61,378 nt of DNA. Source: CAYNLK01 sp964398055 (GTDB lineage: Bacteria > Chloroflexota > Anaerolineae > 4572-78 > J111). How positions within the stretch are numbered: the stretch's first letter is position 1; each line of letters opens with the position of its first letter. Positions 8,523 through 17,292 of the stretch are shown here, piece after piece. The stretch covers positions 1 through 61,378 of the forward strand of contig CAYNLK010000037.1 of the NCBI GenBank assembly GCA_964398055.1, written 5' to 3'. A model generated the notes under the pieces. It was not told the DNA's origin, ran no database searches, and was given only the letters and a program-made list of their open reading frames with translations. The translations under genes were made by a program, and so were the position numbers.

Positions 8523-9635
8523 ATGAACGCAAACCGGAAACGCGTGCTGCTGGCAGCCAGTACCCTGCTGGTACTAGTGTCCACATTTCTGATCGGGGTG
8601 AGTCTGATTCTCGGTCTTTTTATGCTCAACTCTCGCCCCGGTGAGTCAAAGCGCCCCATCCGTATTCATCCCATTGCCCCACTCTCGTTACAGACAGCCG
8701 CAACATCTGTGACCAACACTAACTCAGCGGTCGAACAACCACTGACTCTCTGGTCTGAAAGTCTGTCTGATGACCAACTGGGAAACCGGTCTTTGATACC
8801 TGGCACAATCACAGACATCAAAACTGACCCAATTTGGACTGGGGAAGTTGAGACTGATGCTGGCGAAGCGATTGGGACCAACTCACCGCTGATCGTTGAC
8901 TCTCTGGTTAACTCACCCTTGCCCACCCCAACCGCGACCCCGTTACTATCTACGGCTCTGACGATTACATCTACAGCCACGCCTACGCCCACGCTGAACA
9001 TCACTCCGACAGCTACAGTCCCCGTGACCGGTCCAAGCCGTATTATTGGCCGGGTTCTATTTAAGGGTGTGCCGATCAAAGGTGGGGTTACCTTACAATT
9101 GGAGAACAGTCAAACGTATGCGTTGGTAGCGGAGACGATAGTCGGCAATGATGGTTATTATAAGTTTGAGAATATCCCACCATCCATTGCTAGCTACAAC
9201 ATCTTATTTGACCAAGAGGCTAATCCTCAATATCAGCTTGGGCAAGTGATCAGTTGGGGGTGGTTGGGGCCGGTTGTTGTAGCCAGTAACTCCACCATCA
9301 ACTTGCCAGAGTTCGAGATTGCTCTACTAGGCTTTGAGCCGATCAATCCAAAGCCCAATGCTTCTTTCTTTCCCAAAATGCCTATTACATTTGAGTGGTC
9401 AGCATATCCGCAGGCGAACAAATACTGGGTCGATCTAGTTCGTGGGGAAAATATGGAGCCGGTTTGGAAATCGGCGCCACTCCAGGCGACTTCGGTTACC
9501 TTTGATGGGCAAGCTGTGGGTAGCGAGCTTAAAGGAGGTGAATACTGGTGGGGCGTTGGCGCTCGGCGTAATCTAGGGGAGAATTATGCTATAACTGTGT
9601 ACGGGTATCTCCCCGTACTACTTGTTAAGCCGTAA
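8523..9635 (+). CDS. Surface protein with carboxypeptidase-regulatory-like domain
   Basis: The 370-residue protein starts with an N-terminal membrane anchor (about 8-31), followed by a Ser/Thr/Pro-rich linker to about residue 165. A beta domain then resembles the carboxypeptidase-regulatory/Cna-B fold ('GRVLFKGVPIKGGVTLQL' and 'VGNDGYYKFENIP'). The last ~95 residues resemble the 'FEWSAYPQANKYWVDL' domains often found in Chloroflexota surface proteins. The chain ends YLPVLLVKP, resembling the short C-terminal motif of two other exported proteins in this window. I chose ATG 8523 because it follows GAAGGAAAGG and opens a signal anchor; an in-frame ATG at 8445 would add a polar, unlikely N-terminus. 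Confidence 0.75.
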   Translation: MNANRKRVLLAASTLLVLVSTFLIGVSLILGLFMLNSRPGESKRPIRIHPIAPLSLQTAATSVTNTNSAVEQPLTLWSESLSDDQLGNRSLIPGTITDIKTDPIWTGEVETDAGEAIGTNSPLIVDSLVNSPLPTPTATPLLSTALTITSTATPTPTLNITPTATVPVTGPSRIIGRVLFKGVPIKGGVTLQLENSQTYALVAETIVGNDGYYKFENIPPSIASYNILFDQEANPQYQLGQVISWGWLGPVVVASNSTINLPEFEIALLGFEPINPKPNASFFPKMPITFEWSAYPQANKYWVDLVRGENMEPVWKSAPLQATSVTFDGQAVGSELKGGEYWWGVGARRNLGENYAITVYGYLPVLLVKP

Positions 9636-9986
9636 TAGTAAGTTAGGGGACAGAGTGACTTTGATTCTAGTTTGAAGACAATGACGACCAGCCATAGTGT
9701 TGACTGGTCTCGCAGCAAGAGGTGTCTTGAGGCTTCATCTCACCAACACTGGTCATGTTGGAAAATGATGGTCGTTTTGTACAACAAATGCTGATTGCTC
9801 GTACTCATCATCTTGCTGATTGTCAGTGTAGCATCCCGTGATAGGTTGGCTCTATTTCACCCTAACATTTAGGAGGTGATAGACCTGATTCTCAAACATG
9901 CATATTCATTTGGATAGGTTCTATCTCAAATTCTAACCGTTTTTTAATATTAATATCACAGAAGATTTGAAGGGAGATATCTGGTA
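9636..9986. other. 351-bp intergenic region
   Basis: No gene is supported. The region is AT-rich near its right end and presumably holds the promoter of the next fasciclin gene. I found no convincing terminator or promoter pair. Confidence 0.4.
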
Positions 9987-11294
9987 ATGAAAATATTCAG
10001 AGTAGTCTTTGTATCATTATTCCTGATCTGCCTGCTAACTCTCACGGTGGGGAGTAGCCTAGCTCAGGAGCCGCGGACAATTGCCGAGATCGTACTGGAT
10101 GCAGCCAGTGGGGCAACCCCGGAGTTTACAACGCTGTTGGCGGCCTTGCAGAGAGCCAACCTGGTCGATACATTGAATGGACCGGGTACGTTCACGGTCT
10201 TCGCACCAACGGATGCCGCCTTTGCTGCCCTGCCTGAGGGCGTGCTGGATACCCTGTTGGCGGAAGAACCGCCGACACAGTTGACCAACATCCTGCTCTA
10301 TCACGTGCTGGGCGAGGTCAAGTTTGGCGCTGATCTGGCCGGCTTGACAAGCGTCACAACGTTGATAGGCGAGCAGGTCCACATTGGTCAGGACAAGGAG
10401 GGCAACCTCATTTTGAACGGCAGTGTCAAGGTAATTGTAGCCGACATCGAGGCCAGTAACGGGGTTGTGCATGTGATTGATGCAGTTCTGCTGCCAGGTG
10501 AGAAACCCAGCGCCGATCAAACAATTGCCGAGATCGTACTGGATGCAGCCAGTGGGGCAACCCCGGAGTTTACAACGCTGTTGGCGGCCTTGCAGAGAGC
10601 CAACCTGGTCGATACATTGAATGGACCGGGTACGTTCACGGTCTTCGCACCAACGGATGCCGCCTTTGCTGCCCTGCCTGAGGGCGTGCTGGATACCCTG
10701 TTGGCGGAAGAACCGCCGACACAGTTGACCAACATCCTGCTCTATCACGTGCTGGGCGAGGTCAAGTTTGGCGCTGATCTGGCCGGCTTGACAAGCGTCA
10801 CAACGTTGATAGGCGAGCAGGTCCACATTGGTCAGGACAAGGAGGGCAACCTCATTTTGAACGGCAGTGTCAAGGTAATTGTAGCCGACATCGAGGCCAG
10901 TAACGGGGTTGTGCATGTGATTGATGCAGTTCTGCTGCCAGGTGAGAAACCTAGCGCCGTGCATCTGACGATGTTTGATGTGTCGGTTAAAGATGGTCTT
11001 GTAACGATGGTCTGGGAAACGGTCACGGAGCTCGATAATGCAGGCTTCAACATCTACCGGACCGCCTCGCCTGGGGGGCCATACATCAAGATCAATTCCA
11101 ACTTAATCCCCGCTCAAGGTGATGAGCTGTTTGGTGGTTATTATACCTTCTTTGACAGGCCGGGTCGGGGCACTTTTTATTACCAATTGGAAGATGTGAA
11201 TTTGTTTGGGGAAAGCAGTTTGCACGAGTCGGTACTTGCTCAAACCGGACCAGCAATCCGTGGGCCTGTTTTCCGGCCAAATATTCCTGAATAG
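9987..11294 (+). CDS. Secreted protein with two identical fasciclin domains and an FnIII-like tail
   Basis: This 435-residue protein has a signal peptide (about 1-27, ending SSLAQ). Two FAS1 domains (about 31-175 and 179-323) differ in sequence from those of the other fasciclin genes ('FTVFAPTDAAFAALPEG', 'LLYHVLGEVKFGADL'). A C-terminal beta domain (about 328-425) contains 'ELDNAGFNIYRTASPGGPY', typical of FnIII-like modules appended to bacterial surface proteins. The two FAS1 domains are identical in DNA over 431 bp. A likely adhesion or matrix protein. AAGGGAGATA precedes the ATG, and a strong hairpin follows the stop. Confidence 0.92.
   Translation: MKIFRVVFVSLFLICLLTLTVGSSLAQEPRTIAEIVLDAASGATPEFTTLLAALQRANLVDTLNGPGTFTVFAPTDAAFAALPEGVLDTLLAEEPPTQLTNILLYHVLGEVKFGADLAGLTSVTTLIGEQVHIGQDKEGNLILNGSVKVIVADIEASNGVVHVIDAVLLPGEKPSADQTIAEIVLDAASGATPEFTTLLAALQRANLVDTLNGPGTFTVFAPTDAAFAALPEGVLDTLLAEEPPTQLTNILLYHVLGEVKFGADLAGLTSVTTLIGEQVHIGQDKEGNLILNGSVKVIVADIEASNGVVHVIDAVLLPGEKPSAVHLTMFDVSVKDGLVTMVWETVTELDNAGFNIYRTASPGGPYIKINSNLIPAQGDELFGGYYTFFDRPGRGTFYYQLEDVNLFGESSLHESVLAQTGPAIRGPVFRPNIPE
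10077..10951 (+). repeat. Perfect 431-bp direct repeat (10077-10507 and 10521-10951)
   Basis: The two fasciclin-coding blocks match exactly over 431 bp, again with a 444-bp period, the same period as the unrelated-in-sequence duplication in the 5905-7524 gene. Mismatches at 10076/10520 and 10508/10952 define the ends. Confidence 0.95.
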
Positions 11295-11309
11295 AGTATT
11301 ACTAGTCCT

Positions 11310-11337
11310 CAGGTTGCCCACCACGGTGGGCAACCTG
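11310..11337 (+). terminator. Strong hairpin after the fasciclin gene
   Basis: The arms caggttgcccacc and ggtgggcaacctg pair over 12-13 bp with a minimal loop. There is no T-run downstream, so this may be a Rho-independent-like pause, an mRNA 3' stabiliser or a repeat. Confidence 0.6.
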
Positions 11338-11431
11338 GGCCTAAGTTAAAAACATAAAAGACGTTTAAGCGAAATGATAGGATCAAGCCTAGAAAGAGTC
11401 AGTCAGGATAGAGGAGGGCGATATCAGGTCT

Positions 11432-14317
11432 ATGAAAAGCAAGCAGTTTATCACAATAGTCATTCTGGGACTCATCATGTTAGGTATTCTCTCGCCTGAG
11501 TCAGCTTTGGCTCAATCTTCCACCGGAAGCAGTCTACACATACTATCATCTGGCAGCCGCGAGCTTGTGCTGCAATTGAATATCGCAGAAATCCAAGTGG
11601 AAACAATTGAGCAGGGTAGCCAAACCTACCAACGTTTGTTAATCCCGAACATGGTCCAGAAAAATGTACCGGGTGCCCCTCAAATTCCTACCCGAGGCAC
11701 AATGGTTGGTATCGGTACGCCTGAAAATGTTTCGGCAGAACTCCTGGACGCTGACATAGAAATTTTAAGTGGCTATCAGCTTTTGCCGGCGCCCACATTG
11801 GAAGTAGAGGGAGATATACTGGCTGATCCGGAGCAGGCTCGCCTTAAAGAAACATATGTGCCTGATCCGGCCATTTATACCACCAATGCCTTCTTTCCGG
11901 CCGATCTGGTAGAAATTGGTGAGACTGGTTACATCCGTGATCAGGCGGTGGCCCAAATCCAATTCTATCCTGTCCAATACAATCCGGTTACCGGTGAAGT
12001 ACGTCTCTACCGGCGTCTGACAGTACGAGTATCCTGGCCAGCTTCAAACTTAACTCTAACGGGAGATAATTCTAATTCTCTTGCCAGCCCGGCATATGAG
12101 AAATTACTAAAAAGGACCCTATTGAACTATGACTTGTTAGATCGACCAGGTCTGGTCGAGGTAGCTCCACCGTATGTACCCAATTCAATTGGAGCCGCCG
12201 ACACAACACCCAGGTTAAAGATTAAGGTAACCAAAGATGCTGTGTACCGCCTTACCCCTGCCGACCTGACTCAGGCTGGTTTTGAATTGGCTGGAGTTGA
12301 CTCCCGCACCATCAAAATTATTAATCACGGTAGCCAGATTCCTATCTATCTCTTTGATAGTAATAGTAACAATCTCTTTGACGGAAATGACTATCTCCTT
12401 TTTTACGGCACTGCAATCACCGATGTGTACACGACTGCTAACGTCTACTGGCTGGAAGCTGGCGGGAGCTTTGGCACTCGAATGAGTACTAAGATCGGTA
12501 GCGGTACTCTTACCCCTACCAGTTTCCCGGCAACACTTCATACTCAAGAGGATACATACTACTGGTCAGGTAAAGGTTCAGGCGGGTTGGCTGAAGATCA
12601 TTGGTTCTGGGGTGATAGGATTACCGCTCCAAATTCACAATCCTATATCATTACAGTCAATAATATTGCCAGTAGTAACGCTACGTTGCGAGTCAGGCTC
12701 AAGGGTCGTACCTCCGGTTCACACCGCACTGAAGTCTATCTCAACGGAAGCCTGGTTAGCAATCAATCCTGGAGTGGTCAAATCATTAAAGATCAGAGCG
12801 TTAACGTCGCCAATCTACAAAATGGGAACAACACAGTAACAATCAAACCGACGGTAGCTGGCGAACAGATCCATGTGAATTGGATAGAAATAGATTATTC
12901 CGATACTTATGTAGCTGAGAGCAACAATTTATTCTTTCGGGCACCCTCAGCCGGCAGCTATCAATTCAATGTATCCAACTTTAGTAGTAATGATATCAAA
13001 ATATTCGATATCACAGATCGAAACAATGTGGCAATCATTAATAATACTGCAATTGCCCCAGTGGGAAGTACCTTCTCAGTTACATTCAGGGATACTGCTT
13101 CAACCAGCACTCGTTATTTGGCAACCGCCTACTACCAGTTGCCAAGCAGTTTAAAAATGGATCAGGCTTCTGACTGGAAAAATGTTAATAACCGGGCTGA
13201 CTATGTGATCATCACCCACGATGATTTCTCTGGCGCAGCCTCAAATTTGGCTGCTCATCGTCGTAACTCAGGCCTGGAAGTCGTCATTGTTAAGATTGAA
13301 GATATCTATGATGAGTTCAACTACGGTATTTTTAATCCAAAGGCTATCCAAGATTTTCTAAAGCGCAGTCTGAGTTGGAACAAAGTTCCAACTTATGTCC
13401 TTCTAATAGGTGGGGCTACATATGATTATCGTGACCTACTCGGCTTCAGTCGAAAAAATTATGTACCGACCCAAGTAATTGAATTGGGCTCCGAAGACCC
13501 TTCTCAGGATATCACCATTTCGGATAATTGGTTTGTGCTCGTTAGCGGGACAGATGTATTACCCGATATGTACATTGGCCGGTTGGCAGCTCAAAGTAGC
13601 TCGGAAGCCAATGCCATGGTAAATAAGATCATAAGTTATGATCAGAATCCACCAACCTCTGCCTGGAATCAAGCCGCCTTATTAGTAGCCGATTACGATC
13701 CTACTAACTTGTCTAATTCAATCACGTATGAACTAACCTCAGACTCACTTGCCAATCGGCTCCCCAACGGCTACACGGCCAAAAAGGTCTATCAACGTCA
13801 AATTCCAGAACCTAAAGCGGCAATTATCGATGATCTCAACAATACCGGTAGCATTTTGGTCAATTACGCCGGGCACGGGAGTGTAAATGGTTGGACCTCA
13901 GCGATTTTGACCACATCCGATATTCAGGCTCTGACCAATAACAGGTGGCCGGTCGTGACTGTAGCTAACTGCTTGAATGGGTATTTTGTGGACAGGCTGA
14001 CTTCGATTGCCGAAGAATTTCAACGTCGACCAAGCGCCGGAGCCATAGCAGTTTGGGCGCCAAGCAGTATTGGCTATCCCACCGATCATCGGGTTATGGT
14101 AGAGCAGTTTTATGATTCCATTTTCCAATACGACTACTATGAATTGGGGGTGATTACAACCGCCGCTAAATTTGAAGCCTATAATCTCAATAATGCTCTG
14201 GACATGCTGGTTGAAACCTACGTTTTCTTTGGCGATCCGGCTCAGATATTAGGCGTTCCACAGAAGAGTCCGGCTCCAGGAAAGGTGGAGGTCTTTCTCC
14301 CACTTGTCATTAAATAG
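11432..14317 (+). CDS. Gingipain-type C25 cysteine peptidase, secreted
   Basis: This 961-residue exported protein belongs to peptidase family C25. A signal peptide (about 1-28, ending SALAQ) is followed by a C25 propeptide-like beta region (about 50-200), further beta domains, and the catalytic caspase-like fold (about 585-950). The catalytic dyad is visible: His815 in NYAGHG and Cys847 in VANCLNG. The chain ends EVFLPLVIK, a short tail also seen on other exported proteins here. C25 enzymes cleave after Arg or Lys in gingipains; substrate preference here is unknown. In Bacteroidetes, C25 proteins also act as type IX secretion sortases, but no such system is visible here. GAGGAGGGCG precedes the ATG. 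Confidence 0.92.
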   Translation: MKSKQFITIVILGLIMLGILSPESALAQSSTGSSLHILSSGSRELVLQLNIAEIQVETIEQGSQTYQRLLIPNMVQKNVPGAPQIPTRGTMVGIGTPENVSAELLDADIEILSGYQLLPAPTLEVEGDILADPEQARLKETYVPDPAIYTTNAFFPADLVEIGETGYIRDQAVAQIQFYPVQYNPVTGEVRLYRRLTVRVSWPASNLTLTGDNSNSLASPAYEKLLKRTLLNYDLLDRPGLVEVAPPYVPNSIGAADTTPRLKIKVTKDAVYRLTPADLTQAGFELAGVDSRTIKIINHGSQIPIYLFDSNSNNLFDGNDYLLFYGTAITDVYTTANVYWLEAGGSFGTRMSTKIGSGTLTPTSFPATLHTQEDTYYWSGKGSGGLAEDHWFWGDRITAPNSQSYIITVNNIASSNATLRVRLKGRTSGSHRTEVYLNGSLVSNQSWSGQIIKDQSVNVANLQNGNNTVTIKPTVAGEQIHVNWIEIDYSDTYVAESNNLFFRAPSAGSYQFNVSNFSSNDIKIFDITDRNNVAIINNTAIAPVGSTFSVTFRDTASTSTRYLATAYYQLPSSLKMDQASDWKNVNNRADYVIITHDDFSGAASNLAAHRRNSGLEVVIVKIEDIYDEFNYGIFNPKAIQDFLKRSLSWNKVPTYVLLIGGATYDYRDLLGFSRKNYVPTQVIELGSEDPSQDITISDNWFVLVSGTDVLPDMYIGRLAAQSSSEANAMVNKIISYDQNPPTSAWNQAALLVADYDPTNLSNSITYELTSDSLANRLPNGYTAKKVYQRQIPEPKAAIIDDLNNTGSILVNYAGHGSVNGWTSAILTTSDIQALTNNRWPVVTVANCLNGYFVDRLTSIAEEFQRRPSAGAIAVWAPSSIGYPTDHRVMVEQFYDSIFQYDYYELGVITTAAKFEAYNLNNALDMLVETYVFFGDPAQILGVPQKSPAPGKVEVFLPLVIK

Positions 14318-14699
14318 GCGGGACTCGGCAATTATTAAATCACCGGAGATCAGAGATTAGTACTGATGGGCAATGTAGCCCGGAGCATAACCGGATTTTG
14401 CCCGGTCAGGCTTACACTTGCTCAGGTAGAGTGAGTTCTGTTTATCAACCAACTATTAGGACTTGAGTTTAGAGTTCGTTTTCAACCTTGCTCTATGTGG
14501 TAGACCACTATACTACATATAGTAGTTATGGCTTATTTAACCACAATATGTAGGAGCATAAAGTCGCTCACTGGAATGTTTTTGCTTCAATGCACACGTG
14601 AACTCTAAACTCCAGTTAGGAACCACTTGACAGAGTGGCCCACCGCCTCTATCATGAACCGCAAGTAACCCGCTTATAATTGATGGGGAGGCAACGCTT
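14318..14699. other. 382-bp intergenic region before gatC
   Basis: No gene is supported. It contains the 14-mer (14513-14526) also found at 173-186, within a locally symmetric AT-rich stretch. A good GGGGAGG ribosome-binding site for gatC lies at its right end. Confidence 0.5.
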
Positions 14700-14990
14700 A
14701 TGGCCCAGTTAAGCCTGGCCGAAGTTGAAACTATCGCCGAACTGGCCAAACTGACCCTCAGTGATGCAGAAAAACAGACATTTCAAGAGCAACTCTCGGC
14801 CATTTTGGATTACGCCGAAATGTTGCAGCAGATCGACACCAGCGGTATCCCCCCGACCGCCAGCGCTATCCCGCTCAAAAATGTGATGCGACCCGACGAG
14901 GTGAGCCTGTCCCTGCCGACCGAGGCAGCTTTGTTCAACGCGCCCGCCGCCGAGCAGGACAGCTTCAAGGTCAAGGCAGTGTTAGATTAA
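14700..14990 (+). CDS. gatC: Asp/Glu-tRNA amidotransferase subunit C
   Basis: The 96-residue GatC stabilises GatA-GatB in the enzyme that converts mischarged Glu-tRNA(Gln) or Asp-tRNA(Asn) to the amidated forms. Family features seen are an N-terminal 'VETIAELAKLTLSDAEK', the central 'ILDYAEMLQQIDTSGIPP' and the C-terminal 'FKVKAVLD'. The length is normal. It is followed by gatA in the same direction; gatB is not in the window. The start is set by GGGGAGG about ten bases upstream. Confidence 0.96.
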   Translation: MAQLSLAEVETIAELAKLTLSDAEKQTFQEQLSAILDYAEMLQQIDTSGIPPTASAIPLKNVMRPDEVSLSLPTEAALFNAPAAEQDSFKVKAVLD

Positions 14991-15080
14991 AACTCGTGAT
15001 AAGTGAAACGTGATACGTGGCGCATGCAGGTTGATACATTTCACGTTTCACCTTTCATCCCAGCTCGATGGAGAACGACA

Positions 15081-16541
15081 TTGGAACTCTATGCCCTAAC
15101 CATCCATGCCGCTCAAGCCAAACTTCGTGCCGGCGAGATCAGCTCGGTTGAGCTAACCGAAAGCGTTTTGGAGCGAATTGCTGCGGTCGAAGACAAAGTT
15201 CACGCCTACATCAGCGTGCAAGAGGATTTGGCCCTGCAGATGGCTCGGCTGGCCGATGAGCGCCGGGCGACCGGCGAAGATAATCCCCTGTTGGGCATTC
15301 CCCTGGCCATCAAAGATGCCATCATCACCCTGGGTGTACCCTCTACTGCCGGCTCAAAAATTCTGGACGGATTTGTACCGCCCTTCGATGCCACGGCTGT
15401 GGACAAACTGCGCATCACCGGGGCGGTATTTGTGGGCAAAGCCAACACCGACGAATTTACGATGGGCTCCTCCACCGAATTTTCCGCTTTCCACCCCACC
15501 AGCAATCCTTGGGCGCGGCAGCGAGTGCCCGGCGGCAGCAGCGGCGGCAGCGCCGCGGCCATTGCGGCCGATGAGGCTCTGGGCGCGCTGGGCACCGACA
15601 CCGGCGGCAGTATCCGCCAGCCGGCTTCTTTTTGTGGCGTAGTTGGCCTCAAACCAACCTACGGCCGGGTTAGCCGCTATGGTTTAATTGCCCACGGCTC
15701 CTCGCTGGACCAAATCGGGCCGCTAACCAAGGATGTGACCGACGCAGCTATCCTACTCCGGGCCATTGCCGGTTACGACCGCCGCGACTCGACTTCACTG
15801 AATGTGCCGGTGCCGGATTACGTGGCCGAGCTGGAGCAAGGGGATGACCTGACCGGGCTGAAAGTCGGCGTGCCCCGGGAATATTTCATCGAAGGGATGG
15901 AGGCGGGGGTAGAACAGACCATTCGCACGGCCATCGGCCAACTGGCCGAACTGGGGGCAGAGATCATCGAAATCTCGCTGCCGCACACCCGCTACGGCAT
16001 CCCGGTTTACTACCTCATTTCCACGGCCGAGGCCTCGGCCAACCTGTCTCGCTACGACGGCATCCGCTACGGTTTGCGCCGCGACGGTGAGGATATGTGG
16101 GCTACCTTCCGCCGGAGCCGCGAGGCCGGCTTTGGCCCGGAGGTCAAGCGCCGGATCATGCTGGGCACCTATGCGCTCTCGGCCGGTTACTACGATGCCT
16201 ATTACTTGAAAGCCCAGCAAGTCCGCACCCTGCTCCGGCGGGATTATGAACAGGCCTTTGAGCAGGTCGATGTGATTGTATCACCCACTTGCCCGACCGT
16301 GTCTTTTGAGATGGGGACCAAGGTTGATAACCCACTGCAGATGTATTTGATGGACGTTTTTACGGTCTCGCTGAATCTGGCCGGTTTCTGTGGTATCTCG
16401 GTGCCGTGTGGTTTTTCGGAAGGGTTACCGGTGGGACTGCAAATCATCGGTCCGGCCTTGGGAGAGAGTACCATTTTACGGGTGGCCTACCAATACGAGC
16501 AAGCCACCACGTGGCACAAACAGAAGCCAGCCGGACTGTAA
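15081..16541 (+). CDS. gatA: Asp/Glu-tRNA amidotransferase subunit A
   Basis: GatA is the glutamine-hydrolysing amidase that delivers ammonia to GatB. The Ser-cisSer-Lys triad is present: Lys in AIKDAI, and Ser residues in 'PGGSSGGSAAAIAADEA' and 'TDTGGSIRQPASFCG'. I place the start at TTG 15081 (486 residues, the usual family length, beginning LELYALT) with GATGGAGA just upstream. The in-frame GTG at 15003 would add 26 residues with no family resemblance; that extra stretch carries an imperfect inverted repeat (gtgaaacgtga / tcacgtttcac) typical of intergenic DNA. It forms an operon with gatC. An inverted-repeat element begins at its stop codon. Confidence 0.95.
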   Translation: MELYALTIHAAQAKLRAGEISSVELTESVLERIAAVEDKVHAYISVQEDLALQMARLADERRATGEDNPLLGIPLAIKDAIITLGVPSTAGSKILDGFVPPFDATAVDKLRITGAVFVGKANTDEFTMGSSTEFSAFHPTSNPWARQRVPGGSSGGSAAAIAADEALGALGTDTGGSIRQPASFCGVVGLKPTYGRVSRYGLIAHGSSLDQIGPLTKDVTDAAILLRAIAGYDRRDSTSLNVPVPDYVAELEQGDDLTGLKVGVPREYFIEGMEAGVEQTIRTAIGQLAELGAEIIEISLPHTRYGIPVYYLISTAEASANLSRYDGIRYGLRRDGEDMWATFRRSREAGFGPEVKRRIMLGTYALSAGYYDAYYLKAQQVRTLLRRDYEQAFEQVDVIVSPTCPTVSFEMGTKVDNPLQMYLMDVFTVSLNLAGFCGISVPCGFSEGLPVGLQIIGPALGESTILRVAYQYEQATTWHKQKPAGL

Positions 16542-16573
16542 AGTGACCGGCGCTTTGCCAGTACCGGTCACTT
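16541..16573. repeat. Short copy of the GTGACCGGC inverted-repeat element
   Basis: The sequence aagtgaccggc...gtaccggtcactt abuts the gatA stop. The same arm sequence recurs at 17048-17186 and 38795-38877. It could also fold as a weak terminator for gatA. Confidence 0.7.
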
Positions 16574-16595
16574 CATTATTGGGCGGTTTCGATAC

Positions 16596-16624
16596 AAAAA
16601 CAGCCTTCCCAACAGAGAAGGCTG
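16596..16624 (-). terminator. Terminator of the leftward tRNA operon
   Basis: On the minus strand CAGCCTTC pairs with GAAGGCTG, followed by TTTTTG. It lies just downstream of tRNA-Thr. Confidence 0.8.
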
Positions 16625-16637
16625 CTTTATTCAAACC

Positions 16638-16713
16638 TGGAGCCCACGGGCGGACTTGAACCGCCGACCTACGCCTTACCAAGGCGTTGCTCTACCGACT
16701 GAGCTACGTGGGC
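16638..16713 (-). tRNA. tRNA-Thr (GGT)
   Basis: The cloverleaf is complete: a 7-bp acceptor (GCCCACG/CGTGGGC), a D arm with AGCTCAGTCGGTAGAGC, an anticodon stem ACGCC/GGCGT with loop TTGGTAA (anticodon GGT), and a T arm with GGTTCAAGTCC. The 3' CCA is encoded (16638-16640). Confidence 0.97.
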
Positions 16714-16796
16714 AAGTCAACATCCAATTATCACTGGTCAATTTTCAGAAGCCCAATTTGGTCATCGAAAATTGATAATTGTTCAATTGACCCAAG

Positions 16797-16870
16797 TCGG
16801 GGCGGACGGATTTGAACCGTCGACCTCTTGAACCCCATTCAAGCACGCTACCGGACTGCGCCACGCCCCG
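16797..16870 (-). tRNA. tRNA-Pro (GGG)
   Basis: The acceptor is CGGGGCG/CGCCCCG. The anticodon stem is CTTGA/TCAAG with loop ATGGGGT, giving anticodon GGG. The T arm has GGTTCAAATCC. CCA is not encoded. Confidence 0.95.
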
Positions 16871-16896
16871 ATACTTTAATATGTTAATTGTCCCAG

Positions 16897-16970
16897 TCGG
16901 GATGGGCGGATTTGAACCGCCGGCCTCTTCGTCCCGAACGAAGCGCGCTACCGGGCTGCGCTACATCCCG
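16897..16970 (-). tRNA. tRNA-Pro (CGG)
   Basis: The acceptor is CGGGATG/CATCCCG. The anticodon stem is CTTCG/CGAAG with loop TTCGGGA, giving anticodon CGG. CCA is not encoded. It is first in a three-tRNA leftward operon with the Pro(GGG) and Thr(GGT) genes, and is similar to its Pro neighbour. Confidence 0.96.
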
Positions 16971-17002
16971 ATACGATTGTCAATTTGTTACAGCAGTAGG
17001 TG

Positions 17003-17031
17003 AGTATAACACAGGCTTTGGCTAGTGTCAA
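17003..17031 (-). promoter_or_regulatory. Sigma-70 promoter of the tRNA operon
   Basis: Reading leftward, TTGACA (17026-17031) and TATACT (17003-17008) are 17 bases apart, about 30 bases before the first tRNA. Confidence 0.87.
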
Positions 17032-17047
17032 ACCTTTTCTGCGGGAC

Positions 17048-17186
17048 GGGTGTGTCCGATTTTTTAGGTGACCGGCACTTCTAACTCATCTTGGCTTGGA
17101 ATTGCCGTCAAATCGCCTTAATTTTGGCTTGGAAATTGTGGCGAAAGTGCCGGTCACCTTATTTACCTAAAATTCTGGACAGACCC
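17048..17186. repeat. MITE-like inverted-repeat element, long copy
   Basis: The outer arms GGGTGTGTCC and GGACAGACCC, then inner arms aggtgaccggcactt / aagtgccggtcacct, define a 139-bp element with no coding capacity. The inner arms match the elements at 16541-16573 and 38795-38877. Confidence 0.75.
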
Positions 17187-17292
17187 CTGCGGGACATTAT
17201 CGAGATTGGCGGAGTCAAACTCATCCCGGCGCAATGATTTTGGAACACCAATGGCCTAAAAAACTGAATTGGGTTAGTGAGGTAAAATCATT

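Noticed and set aside
10059..10964. 301-residue leftward frame
   Set aside because: Antisense of the duplicated fasciclin domains, with no family likeness.
11432..14317. Evidence for a type IX secretion system because of the C25 protease
   Set aside because: No Por/Spr components or type IX C-terminal domain are present; C25 enzymes also occur in other phyla.
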